In this document: one piece after another, positions 37,301-48,967 of the stretch
How positions within the stretch are numbered: the stretch's first letter is position 1
Layout: the number at the start of each line of letters is the position of its first letter
Assembly (NCBI GenBank): GCA_008638375.1
Contig: CM018052.1
Span: 29,225,239 to 29,289,238, forward strand
DNA length: 64,000 nt
From: Nyssa sinensis
Taxonomy: Eukaryota; Streptophyta; Magnoliopsida; Cornales; Nyssaceae
Reading direction: 5' to 3'
The notes under the pieces: model-generated
Seen by the model: the letters and a program-made list of their open reading frames with translations, nothing else
The model's database searches: none
What the model was told of the DNA's origin: nothing
Program-made: the position numbers and the translations under genes

Positions 37301-40300
37301 CGATTTATTATGCCATAAATTTGGCTGAAGCTGAACTACAAATGTAGTCTAAAACCTAAGATAGATGGGCATGATGCTTTGGTTCACAACTTTCTTTAGG
37401 TGTCCGTGAACTTGCTTTGGGTATGTGAAATTTCTTTTCAATTACTTCCATGGAAATTAGAGTAAACAAAGTCAACCAAAAGTTGAGTATAGAAACCTTA
37501 GTGTCAATGTAATCCGTTAGTTCTATCTCCTAGATGTCCTACAATATCTATTCCATTTCCAGATTCAAAGCCATGACCTGAGATTAACATCTATAACCTG
37601 AAAAAGCATCTGGCTTTTTGTTATCAGTGGCGGAGATTTGAGTCTGATAATGGCATGAATCTTGTGACAGTTGAGTGAAAGTCGTGACACAAATTTGATC
37701 CTCTTTTTTAAATAAAAATCTTGATGGAAACATTTTATTTGTATTCATGCTGCACAACAGATGCTCTCTTTTCTTTAAAAATAATAAAGGAAAGAACAAG
37801 GAACATACATGCTCTTTTTAATTTTGAAGCATGACAAATGAGCTGCTGCCTCCTGATATTTCATCTTTTATTTTGAACTCCAACTCCAAATTCTTTACTC
37901 ATTCACTTTGGTAAGGATCAAATTTTCCTTTTTTTCTATCGAAATAGCCAAAACGTTTCCATTTCTCAGTGAAGCGAAACGAAACACTGGTGGAATACCG
38001 AAATTCATATGTTTCTATTTAAACAAATTTGTTTCAGTCGAAATTAGTGGAAATATACCGAAATAGTAGAAACATTTCTTTCATATTATTGATAATTCTA
38101 GAAGTCGGTAAAAGATAATATATTAATAGCCATTTGTTTTTTAAATGAAGGAGGAGATTAAAGGATTAAGATCCAAAATTAAAAGAAGATTTTTTTTAAT
38201 TTTTTTCAAAAATAGTAGATAAAGAAAAGTAAAATTAGTGGAAATAAAAGTAGATAAATAATTTATTTTAATATTTAGTTACTAATTATAATATGTTTAA
38301 CTTGCTTTTTGTTTTACTGATTATTTTATATGTAACTTGTGCAAATTGTCTAATTCGTGGATATTACACAATATATATCTCATGTTATGGTGTTGTATTT
38401 AATTATAATAATTTTATATATTTTATAACAAATATATAATAATTTCATATAATATAAAATATTAGCTATAAATTTTTTGTACTAGTTTTAATTAGTAAAG
38501 AGTTAGTTGGTATGAATGACTAATTTACATTTACGTTTTTTTCTGCTTCAATTTCACCCTACTATCTTCTTGTTTGGATGGATGTGTACCCTAAAACATT
38601 TTTAATTAATTAACTATAATATTTATTTTCACATATTCATATACATTACTTTATGTTTCCAAGTGTTTCTATACATTTTAATTTTTTTCATCATTTCTGA
38701 AACGTTTTTTGAAATGTTTCCATTTTTTGGGTGATTGAAATAACACTACGAAGCGAAATTTTGATCCTTGCACTTTGGTCCGGATGGAAGATAGCTGATC
38801 CTCTCCAGAATCTCCTTTACTTCCCCATTTTCTTGACCATTTTAAGAGGAACATATATGATATTAAAATTTTGGGGACATGTTTTCTTATCCTTCTGCTG
38901 GCAATTCTATATATTTGAATCATCTTCTCCTGTAGTTTCAACTTCTAAACCCATGGGGCCGCCAATGGGCCCTCCACGGTTGATGTTTTCTTATCTTGCG
39001 AAGCAACTAGTTGTCTTCTGGTTTCCTTCCTTTTCCTCTTATGATTTCTGTTCAGGCACCTCAAAGTTATCTTCTTGCTTTCTGAATAGGAGCTATTATC
39101 TCACTAGGCTGGGTACTAGAAGTGGTGTGATTGACTTTAGAGGTTCAATACATTTCAATTGGTCTTGCGACATGGATTTATTCTCCCTCCACTAGCAGTC
39201 ACATTGGTTGTGGATCTGCTGGTTCTGGGATTTCAACAAGTTCCTTATCTTAGTTTTCTTCTTTGTGAAAAGGCAGCACCGAGCTCCACTGTTTTGCAGT
39301 CAGCATGGCCATTTCATGGCAGAGGCTCCATCTATCCTGCAGTCTAGACTGTCCGTTGAGTCAGAAGTGAACAGTTAGTGATAGATTGAGCTTAAATAAT
39401 CTTACACTTCTGCTACAGTCTAGACTGTCCATTGGTAAGAAGCTATGAAGCACGAATACTCTATTTTGGCTAACTTGTCCGTGTTGGACACCGACACTCT
39501 CGGACATTTCCCGGACACGTGTCGAATACTTGAATCATGGATGTTGATGATTGAATGAAGAAGTTCTTTAATTTTTATTTAATGGCTTTGTTCTTTTAAG
39601 ATCTTAATAATATTTTTGTGATTTGTGTGATTTTATGTCAATTTTAATTGAAATAACAATATGCTTTTATTACATGGTCATATAAAAAATATAAAAAAAA
39701 TTATATATATTCGATGTGTCCTTGACGTGTCCGTGTTCGACTTTTTTGAGAAATAACGTGTGTGTATCCGTCTCGTGTCGTATCCATGTCCCATGTCTGT
39801 GTCCGTGCTTCTTAGGTAAGAAGTGAATAGTTTATCAAAAAGCTTTTAAGTGATAGCTTGAGCTTAAATGATCTTATTCTTTTCCTTCCCTTAATATGAG
39901 CTCAAAATCATGTAATGATGGCTTTCTATGACTTTATGTTAGGATCCATATATATCTGCTCTTGTTCTGAATTATAGATAGCTCATTTTCCCTTTACTGA
40001 CAACTCACCGTGGCATCTCTGCCTGCTAAATTTCCTAATGGATATGTTTCAGTTGATGATTCTCCAAGGTAATCACTTTTGGTTTGAGTGGATTGTCTTT
40101 TTACAGTTATTATCAGGATCTGATGGGCACATCTTGATCATCTAGTAATTTCTTCTACAACTGCCATCCTCCATGATCTGCTGGCTTAAATTTAGGCTTT
40201 AAGTGTGAACCTGAACTTTCTTTTACCATTCTTTTCTTATTATGTATATAACCCAATTTTATTGTGTATGATTCGGTATATCGGGGTAATGAATCTCTGA

Positions 40301-43300
40301 TGTTGGATACTTTGGCATAATCTTGGATTTTTTGCGGAATTGTTGAATAATGCAGGATACTACAAACACCTTGAATATACTTCACCTTGGAAATGTTTCA
40401 TTCTCTTTTTTTTCTTTTACACAACCTTTTCACTTTCAAATATATTCTTGAATTTCCTGCATATACATGACATCCTTCTGTAGCTGTTTAACTAAGGAAT
40501 TCTGAAGTTCCAGGTGAGGGATAATTCCTGAACCTGGAATTTTTTTCTTTGCATACATGTTCTAATATCAGGGTCTTCATTAGGGACCTCAGCAACAATT
40601 TGTTTCGAAGTTTTTCGGAGAAAAGAGAGAAGGGATAACTTAAAATAGAAGAAAAAGAAAAGAAAAGGAAGTGATCATTTTCACCTTGTTTGAATGTTCA
40701 AGAGAGAAAAGAGAAGAAAGTTTTTATCTTTTGATTGAATAGTCCGTGGAAGAGAAAAGAAAAGAAAGTATATATAAACTATTTGTGAGTGGATTCCTTC
40801 CCGGTGTGTTTGTTATAAATAAATATTGGAGATAATTTATCCAAAAAAAATGTGGTGGTTAAGGTTTAATGAACTATTTGCCACACTACTGATAAGGAAA
40901 ATATTTAAATAATATTACTCAGATGAAGGCCTCATTTTCTCTTGTTATGGGGTTGGCCTTTCTTTCTTTTCATGTTTCTCTCCTTTTTAGTAAAAATCCT
41001 TCCTGGTGTTCTTTGTACATTATATCTGCCTACTGCTTTCCACTCCCATTTTGTTTTAATAAAGTTTTTTTAAAATTACTTTTTAGATAGAAATCATATG
41101 GTTATCCGGCACATAACAATGTTAGCTTCTTTATGTAGATGAAAAGTAACTCATACTTGGGCACTGGTTTGCTTCTTTATATAGATGAAGGCTGTTTAAT
41201 TTACAACAGGGATTGCTTAAAAAAAGACTTTTTGACTTTGGTTATACGATTGGCAGGTTCCAAAGCTTCTATTGCATAGACTTTTTCCCAATGCGCGGTA
41301 CTCCCTATGGATTGATGGAAAACTTGAGCTTGTTGTGGATCCATATCAAATCCTTGAAAGGTACATCTAACATTTTGTTCATTTTTTGTGTTTGTTTTAT
41401 ATATATAGAAACGTGTTGATGTTAGAAAAAAGTTAGTTTGAAAACATTGCAACCACCTACTTGATGAAAGAGTTGATTTTCTATGCGTGTAGTTTCTCTG
41501 CTCTTGAATTATGTCATGAGTGGGGCTTTAAAAAACATATGATTAATGAGGTGCTATGTATCATGGATGCTTCTTTAGAGGACTCATTGCTTTGTCAAAC
41601 TGACACTCCAACTCCGTCCAATAGTTTCCAAAATTTTAAAATAATGGTATCACATGCATAGACAACACTGTTTAAGCACTCAGTGGACTCCTTAATGTAG
41701 AAGAAAAACATAGATGTAAGGAAATTTTGCATAAGGTAGTAGTAGCTGTATATTTAATATGATTATACATATTTGTTAAGCTTCAACATCCCAATTATTC
41801 TATTTTTAGCAAAAAAATATAAACAAATTAACTCAAATTAAATATTTGTCAAAACAAAATATAATTTTATATATTATGTATATAGATATCTATTTGTATG
41901 TAACTGTGTTCTTGCTGTGTTCATCTTCTACTTTTTCAAGACTTCTCATCTTAGTGTAACCTTATGTTATGTTACCTAAAAAATAAAAACTTACCCAAAA
42001 AAAAAAAAACCTTGTTATGTTATGTTCTGTTTGCTTCTGTGTCCCTGCTACATAGATTGACCTCGAGGAATTGGCTATTTTTTACATGATTTCAAATATT
42101 TTCATTTTTCAGATGTAGAACTTGAAATTGTGTTTAATTGCCTGCCAATTTCTTGAACCCGCTCTTTTCTGAAGTATGGTTGGAAGTTGATGTGGTACTG
42201 TGATGTTTTCCTAAGCTAAATTTGTGATGATAAAGCATAAAATAGGAAATTAATAATGAAGTTCCAAAATAACTTATCAAAAAAAAGGTTCCAAAATAAC
42301 TTACCAACATAATAATAGCAAAGGGAAAACCCAATGCCCGAGACTCCTGCCACTGCGGGGTTTGGGGAGGGTTAGATGTAAAATAATAATAATATAGTAA
42401 TAATAATTATCATATTTACTGTAAAACATTAATACGCTAGTGAATTATATACTTGAATGCTTGTTCTGAAACATCAAAACTTCTATTCCGAAGGACTAAA
42501 ATCAGAGTTACAAAAAATTTGTTCTTATTTCTTCCCTTAGTTTTGTTTTAGGAGGAAAATGAAAGGTGCAGGTGACAAATTTCAATAAGCATACAAACAG
42601 CTTGTGCATTTTAATAATACTGATGGTCGTTTGTCATCTCATGGTTAAAAGAAAACCACTCTCACAACTTGAATTACCCACTGTATTCTAACTATCTCAT
42701 TCGTATAAGCCTACCCTTATTCTACCAATTTCCAGAGAATGTTGTGATCGCGTTCACATTCCTATTCCACGTACCATAATAATTATTGTTCTAGTTAACA
42801 TTGATAATAATAATAATAATAATAATAATTCCTCCAAGTTCTTGAAATGATATGCCATTGCCAAGGGTGGAAGGAATTGGGGGTTGAGCCGGGCTACAAG
42901 GCCCCCCAAATTGTAGAAATTTTGGCCTTTTTAAAATTAAACCATTTCAAAATTTTATCTCACTCCATTATTTCTCTCATTTCTCACCCAAAATTTTAGC
43001 CCACCCTCAAAATTTTGGCCCAACCCAAAATTCCCACTAAAATTTTCTAGCTCCCCTCTAATAATTTTCCTAGTTCCGTCCTTGGCCATTGCACCTACAC
43101 TTCTAGTTGCATCTATGCTCACAACGAGCTGTTTGCCATTTTATTTGTTCCCCGCATGCCCGCATCTATAGTTGTTCTTTGAGTGTAGATTGTGTTAAAA
43201 CTTAAAAGTAAAGCCTCATTGCCACACCCTTCTACAATTTATAGAATGCCTTTTGCATCAGTTAAGGCATTTAAAATCCCTTTTCCTTTATCCATTTACT

Positions 43301-44998
43301 GTAATTCTTCTCCCCATATAAAGTTGCGTTTTTAGAATTCGACAGAGTGGTAGAGTTATTGGATTGTGTCTTTGCTTTCTGTTACTTGGGTTTATACTGC
43401 TTGGCCAACTTATACTATAGCATTCATACAATACAAGTAGACGTGATTATAAAAACTTGATTTTCATGCGTAGCCCACAAGGAAAAAAGTTATAATTTCA
43501 TTCTTTTCAACCATGTGCTATGAGTTTCTGGTGTATTTAATTAACTTGAAGAGTTAAGTGGTTTGATCTTTTCAATGTAGGCTTAGGACATAATCATCCT
43601 GACATTATAGAAATGTGCCTGCACCTGAATGGTAGATAGGCCCTTCTATGCAAACTTCAATCTTCATTTTTTCCCCTAGAATTATGATGACTTACGCTTT
43701 CTACTTATTTTCCAGGTTCTTGTGGAGGAAAAATGTTAGTTTTGCAATATCTAGGCATTATAGACGCTTTGATGTGTTTCAAGAAGCTGAAGCCAATAAG
43801 GCTGCTGGGAAGTATGATAACGCCTCCATCGACTTCCAGGTTGAATTTTATGTAAGGGAGGGTTTAATCCCATATTCTCAGGCTAAACTTCCCATTACAA
43901 GTGGTAAGAGCGTGATCCTTGCTCTCTTTTTGTTTTGTTGGTTGCATCTCTTTCGTGTTTGATAGAGTTTTTGTTAATGACTGGCGTTTGCAGATGTTCC
44001 CGAAGGATGTGTTATAGTGAGGGAGCATATTCCTATCTCCAACCTCTTTACTTGTCTTTGGTTCCATGAAGTTGACCGTTTTACATCGAGAGACCAGATT
44101 AGTTTTTCCACTGTAAGGGACAAAATTATGTCAAAGACAAATTGGAGTATCAATATGTTCTTGGACTGCGAAAGGCGGAACTTTGTAGTTCAGGTGATCA
44201 TTTTAGTTTCATCTTATTTTGAAGCTATATTCACTCTAAATATCATAGCCACTACAGGAACTTAAGAAATCAAGTGTACTTGTATTCAGCTTTTCATCCC
44301 TCTTCAATTCAATAATTACACATGCAGTAGATGAATTGGTTTTCCCTTTTCCTTGTGGGGTTTCTAAATTTATGTAGCTTTATCAAGGGCCCATGTGGAT
44401 AGTGTAAAATGAGGTAATCCATTTTGCTACACACACGGTTTCTAAATTTGTGTAGCTTTGTCAAGGGCACATGTGGATATTGTGTTAAATGAGTTAATCC
44501 ATTTTGCTACACAAACACACACACACACACACCCCATTTTCATACAAATTTCGTCATTATGAATATTAAACTAGGACAGTTAAAATCTTGAAATTTGTGC
44601 TATACAATCAGCTGTAATCATGGTTCTCATTCTATTCATCTGCCATTCTTCAATTGCTACTTCAAAGAAAACACAATAAGATACTGTTTCTGATCCATGA
44701 GTTTTCTAGGAGTTTCCCACTGTCATGAATGTAACTAATATTGCCAATTTATGACTAAATGCAGGGATACCATAGAGATGTGTTAGAGCACTGGGCTCCT
44801 CCTCCTCCACTTGTTAATGCTGTTCATCCTCCACCACCTATTATAGATGAAACACCAAATAAAACATCAACTGAGATTTTGACAGGAAGTAGTATAAGAA
44901 CTCCAATTAGAAAGATCCCCGTAAAGCGTCAGAAAGACAGGAGATCCAGTTCAAAGCGTCACCGCAAAGTTGCTGCCGGCAGTAAGGATGCCAGTTAA
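34352..44998 (+). CDS. DUF616 family glycosyltransferase-like protein (MUCI70/TOD1 family), 9 exons, 617 aa
   Basis: Exons are 34352-34598, 35432-35791, 35995-36205, 36407-36516, 36602-36801, 41257-41360, 43716-43903, 43994-44193 and 44765-44998. All junctions are GT..AG and keep the frame. A basic N terminus precedes one membrane helix (about 61-80), the type II layout of Golgi enzymes. Residues about 100-185 form a proline-rich stem with two related repeats (PTYGEQ...LPPPP and PTYAEQ...LPPPPP). CPVCYLPVEEA (about 203-213) and the DUF616 core follow: HCGFVRGIKPG, EMEQCDGVVVASAIFGAYD, FMFVDEET, VVHNLPYTDPRRNGK, YSLWIDGKLELVVDPY, FAISRHYRRFDVFQEA and NMFLDCERRNFV. The C-terminal tail is basic and Ser/Arg-rich. 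Family members include Arabidopsis MUCI70, a probable hexosyltransferase in mucilage xylan/pectin formation, and TOD1. I cannot fix orthology. The reading frame is intact. Confidence 0.9.
37913..38770. mobile_element. 858-bp MITE in intron 5 (hAT- or Mutator-type)
   Basis: The ends are inverted: AAGGATCAAATTTTCC on the left and GAAATTTTGATCCTTG on the right. The direct repeat CACTTTGGT flanks them at 37904-37912 and 38771-38779. It is 9 bp, or 8 bp if the terminal T/C belongs to the inverted repeat, so hAT and Mutator assignments are both possible. The interior has GAAACGTTTCCATTT-type words near both ends, and no transposase frame. Confidence 0.75.
39447..39811. mobile_element. MITE-like repeat with GAAGCACG ends in intron 5
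   Basis: Left end GAAGCACGAATAC and right end GTGTCCGTGCTTC are inverted. Internal GACAC/GTGTC-rich words (TTGTCCGTGTTGGACACCGA, GGACACGTGTCG) pair with the right arm. The host sequence on both sides carries diverged copies of AAGAAGTGAACAG...TTGAGCTTAAAT (39365-39405 and 39822-39870). Target duplication is not clear. Confidence 0.55.
42870..43085. repeat. Dispersed repeat of unknown class in intron 6
   Basis: Independent copy of the repeat seen in units A and B. It has the same order of words: CACCCAAAATTTTAGCCCA, AAAATTTTGGCCCAACCC, AAATTCCC, then CCCCTCTAATAATTTTCCTA and GTTCCGTCC. Confidence 0.55.
44366..44521. repeat. ~78-bp tandem duplication in intron 8
   Basis: TTTCTAAATTTATGTAGCTT...CATTTTGCTACACACA at 44366 is repeated at about 44440 with a few changes, followed by a (AC)n run. 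It lies inside the last intron of the DUF616 gene, away from splice sites. Confidence 0.8.
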
Positions 44999-46235
44999 AG
45001 ATAAAATTTTGTTTAGGCAAATTTTTGTTGATTCCTTCCCAATTTCAAGTCATTCATTGCGGTGGCTGGGAATATGTGCAAGATGAGTGTTGTGGTTGTG
45101 TTTCCACACACAGCAGTACTATCTCATTTTTTTTTCCTCATAATTTTCTCCTTTTTTTTTTCTTCATTTTCAAATTTATCATCCATTTTTTGTTGTATAT
45201 ATAGTTAAGTTCCCAAATAATTATTACATGGGTTGCTGCTATTTCATCACTTGTGGTAACCCATTTTGTTCTCTTGCCATTACGATAGCAATATTGTACT
45301 GGAACTCAATTATCATCAGCAATGAAAAGATATTTATTTTCTGGAAGATAAAGGAATTTCATTGATCTCATAAATTCTCTTTTTTTATGGTTTTACCTTT
45401 AATTATAAAGTTTTGTTCTAGCTAAAAATTAAACTAGAAAAACAGAGTATGGATTCAGGTGGATGAGCAGTCTTCATTGTGATGGCATGTTGCTATTGAC
45501 AGTTGAAGTATGCATGTATTGCCAGTTTTTTTGGACAGCCATTTCGTCCACAAAGGGACTTCTATTCCTCCAAAGAGTTATTTCGTCATGTTCCGAGTCT
45601 CAAAGATTCGAGGATGAACTCGTTTAGTAGGTTATTAAAGTTAATTGATTGATTTAATCATCACAAACCTACCATCCGAGTTAGATTTTACACCATCCAT
45701 TTCCAACTTTTACCCTAACATGAGTGTTAGGAGTCATTTTAGATTAATCTTTTTAAGGTCATCCAACTGTGATCCTATATATCTTCGAACTTTGTTTAAA
45801 GACACGAGAAGAGAATTTATATTTGATGAATCAATTAAATTAATTTTAGTTACTTATTAAATGGGGACATAACAGAAGCTTGAAGTATGAATATGACTTT
45901 GTCCTGCAAAACAGGTTACAAAAATTTGGTTGCGGTACAGAACTGCAACTGTCAAGTGGATCATGATGAATGTTTAGGTCCACCACCATTAATCAACCCA
46001 CATGGTGAGTAACGTCCACCATTATTGATCAACCCACATGTGGTAATCAAGGAAACTTGGATTGGTTAGGCTTTTCAGAGGTGCAGTGAAAGTCAAGGTG
46101 GAAATGCTGAGTTTTGATTTGCATTTTTGTGCATGGAAATGATTATGAACAATTATAACCAGCTTGCCTCATATGAGGAATCAGAAAGTGTAGTGCTCCA
46201 AAAAAAAAAACTTGTCTGTTAAGGTTTTTTTAAGA

Positions 46236-46730
46236 ATAAATTACATTGATTTCTCTTAATATATATGACAATTACACTAATCTTCTTTAGATTTTTGAAA
46301 TCACACTGACTTCTCCTATTTTACCTAACAATATGCAAATACCTTCTTTCTGTCAATTTTTATTTTCAAAATAACGAAACTATCTCTTTTATTTATTTAT
46401 TTATTTTTACATTTTTTCAATATTGACCAATTTTTTCTAACTTTTTTTGAAGATTTTTTTTTTATTTTGTATTTAAAGAAAATTTTAAGGTAAATAATTT
46501 ATTTTATTTTTATTTTATATAAAAATAAATTTAAGGTTTTTATCTATATTTATTTAAAAAATGAAAAAAAAATGGTCAAATTTAAAAATAAAATAAAAAA
46601 TGAAGGGATAGTTTTATCATTTTGAAAAAGAAAATTTGGTTGGAGAGAAGTATCTGTATATTATTAGGTAAAGTATGAAAAGTCAGCATAATTATCATAA
46701 ATTTCAGGGAAGATCAATCTAATTCACCTT
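46236..46730. mobile_element. Foldback MITE with ~130-bp imperfect inverted arms
   Basis: The left arm starts TAAATTACATTGATTTCTC and includes ATTTTACCTAACAATATGCA and TTTTCAAAATAACGAAACTA. The right arm, read in reverse complement, gives GTGAATTAGATTGATCTTCC, CTTTACCTAATAATATACAG and TTTTCAAAATGATAAAACTA in the same order. An AT-rich centre of about 250 bp separates them. It is non-coding and its superfamily is unresolved. Confidence 0.65.
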
Positions 46731-47496
46731 TTATTTATTTATTTTTGGTTAGTTTCTTTTATTGCTTTACAGCAGGATAAACAGGGTGGATGCACGTGGA
46801 GCTGGGACATGGTCCTCCAATATTTTGAAATTTTGATTTATTTTTATCACTATTTTCTATGAATTTTTTTAAAATTAGTATTTCCTCCCCAAATTTATTC
46901 CATGAAAAATATAGACACAAAAATTGCCATAAAAGCAACAGAAACAACTTTTGGACTGTAAGAAGTGGACAGAGATTTATTTGAACTTGGATTTTGTCAA
47001 AACCTATGTAAAACATTTGTAATTTCTCAAATCATAATAATAACAACACTTGGCCAATTCAGACTTTAGATTTAGGAGAGCAAAAATATAAAATTTAGAA
47101 TTTCATTGAGTTTCTTGTGAAAAAATCTGGATGACAACTTTTGATTTTTCTCGTCGCGTTGTCTCTGGGCAAAAATATAAGAATTCAAATTTAATGAATT
47201 TCTTGTGAAAATTTTTGGACTTTTAATTTTAATAAAAAAAATTAATGACAAAAAAAATCAAATTTTTTTTAAATTTTGGAGAGCCTCGTCCTCAACCCCA
47301 TGTGTAACTAGAAATTATTAAATGGTTCGGATCCATTGGTTTGGACCAATCAAAAGTTGGCATGTGTCCAATAGGTTAAGTTTTTAGAAAAAAAAAAATG
47401 TAGTTTGGTAAACTTGCTAGTTTCTATGTGACAGGATGCATTGACTTATAAGTTAATGTTCCAGATCGTTCAATAATTTCTCCATGTGTATCTTCA

Positions 47497-47895
47497 AAAT
47501 GATAATAGCGATCTTTTTATTTTATTTTTTTACATTTTTTTTTAAAATTTTGATCAATTTTTTAAATATTTTCTTATTTTCAAATAAATATTTATTAAAT
47601 TATTCTTGATCAAAAATAAAAAAATATAAGTTATTTACTTTAAATTTATTCTTATATAAAATATACATACATCTTTAAAAAAAATTAGAAAAAAATGGTC
47701 AAAATTAAAAAAATGTAAGAAAATAAAAATTAACATGAAATAAGTATTTTTATCATTTTGAAAAAAAAAATTAGGCAAAAGAGAAAGCATGTTTAATTGG
47801 TCAGTAAAATTAGAAAAGGACAAAGTAATTTTAATAATTTAAAAAAAAATTATTATAAATATCAAAAACATGAGAAGAAAATATAATTTACTCCT
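47497..47895. mobile_element. Degraded relative of the 46.2-kb foldback MITE
   Basis: The short inverted pair CTTCAAAATGATAATAGCGA and TATTTTTATCATTTTGAAAA brackets an AT-rich centre containing AAAAAAATGGTCAAAATT, also present in the 46.2-kb element. The right flank (GGTCAGTAAAATTAGAAAAG, then ATTATAAATATCAAAAACAT) resembles the right arm of that element. The left arm is largely missing. Confidence 0.4.
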
Positions 47896-48399
47896 ACTAG
47901 TAACCACCCTGGAATGTCACAAACTTCACAAGACCTTTTCAAGCTAAAACATTGAATATCATTTTGTCTCCTTAGCCTTTAGTATGTTCAAGATGTTGCA
48001 TATTTTTCATTATGGTTGTGATGAGATTGAAATAATAATTGTCCCTTGAGGGGTATCCATAAAATTGAAATAAAAACATATACTTTATAAAAAGAAAAAT
48101 AATTCCTAAAACAATTTTAAACAAAAGATAAATAATAAAAAAAGTAGGGTTCATTGTTTTTAATCCACATACTGAATCAATTTTGAATGTTAAATTTTTA
48201 ATTATCAAGTTTATATGATCTTCATAATAAATTTTGAGATCTGAAATCAAACAACCAGACACTAATGAACATTTGTAAATAAACCACTTGATTATTTTTT
48301 ATCTTTCATTTATTCAAATAACCTTTATCAAATATCATGGAAATTGTGTGTTTTTATATATATAAAAACTACTCTACTCATTTCAACAAGATCATATTT

Positions 48400-48877
48400 C
48401 AATATTTTGAATCGGTTATAATATACCATAAAGTGACGAATATATTCAAAACATGACATATGTGTGTATAGAGTTCTTCAGGGTACAAATCAAGAAGGAT
48501 TGTTTTATCCAGATCAAACAGGCATGGGAGGTTCAGAGGTATATGATTCAGACTATAGCACCGCCTTTCATATCTTACCGATCTCATAATAAATAAACAA
48601 AGTTCAATATAGCAACTACTATCTTTGGATATCTTCAAATCCCTACTTCAATAGTTCCTAATCCTATTCAACTTAGGAGATTTACAACTTATAAAAAAGG
48701 TCATAAGGTACGCTTTCAATTTATGTTCAATTTTTCTTTTTAATTACAGTCTCTTTCTATTTACCGACTTTATCATCGGAGCGGCTACCACCAGAGCCTT
48801 TTCGATAACTCTCTGATCTCGAGTTCTTAATAGGTAACGAATGACAGGAGACCTTTCTAATTAAAAAAAGAGTAACA
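48400..48877 (+). mobile_element. Putative 5' LTR (3' part) of the Tat-type element
   Basis: This lies just upstream of the primer-binding-like site. It contains a TATA-like TTATAAAAAAGG (about 48688-48699) and ATCATCGGAGCGGCTACCAC, a word type common near the 3' end of Tat LTRs, and could end ACA at 48877. The left end of the LTR cannot be set and no partner LTR is in the window. Confidence 0.35.
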
Positions 48878-48882
48878 TTAGT

Positions 48883-48902
48883 TTGGCGTTGTCTATGGGA
48901 AC
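48883..48902 (+). other. Primer-binding-site-like sequence of the Tat element
   Basis: TTGGCGTTGTCTATGGGAAC resembles the TGGCGCCGT-type tRNA-complementary site usual in Tat/Athila elements, with several changes. It precedes the gag start codon (48968) by about 65 bp. Confidence 0.45.
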
Positions 48903-48967
48903 GACAATCGTGCTTACTATCCTCTTCTTCAAAAGAAAAAATCTATTATCTTTTTCTTCTGAAAGAC

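Larger units (their letters stand above)
44999..48399. other. 3' UTR of the DUF616 gene, then AT-rich spacer
   Basis: The 3' UTR probably runs to about 45330-45345. Beyond it I see no gene. The spacer holds a foldback MITE (46236-46730), a degraded relative (about 47497-47895), short duplicated words CACCATTANTNATCAACCCACATG at about 45984 and 46018, and long A/T tracts. Confidence 0.6.

Noticed and set aside
38731..39195. 154-codon frame in intron 5 of the DUF616 gene
   Set aside because: It crosses the right end of a MITE, so it is chimeric by construction. No domain was recognised in the remainder on either strand.
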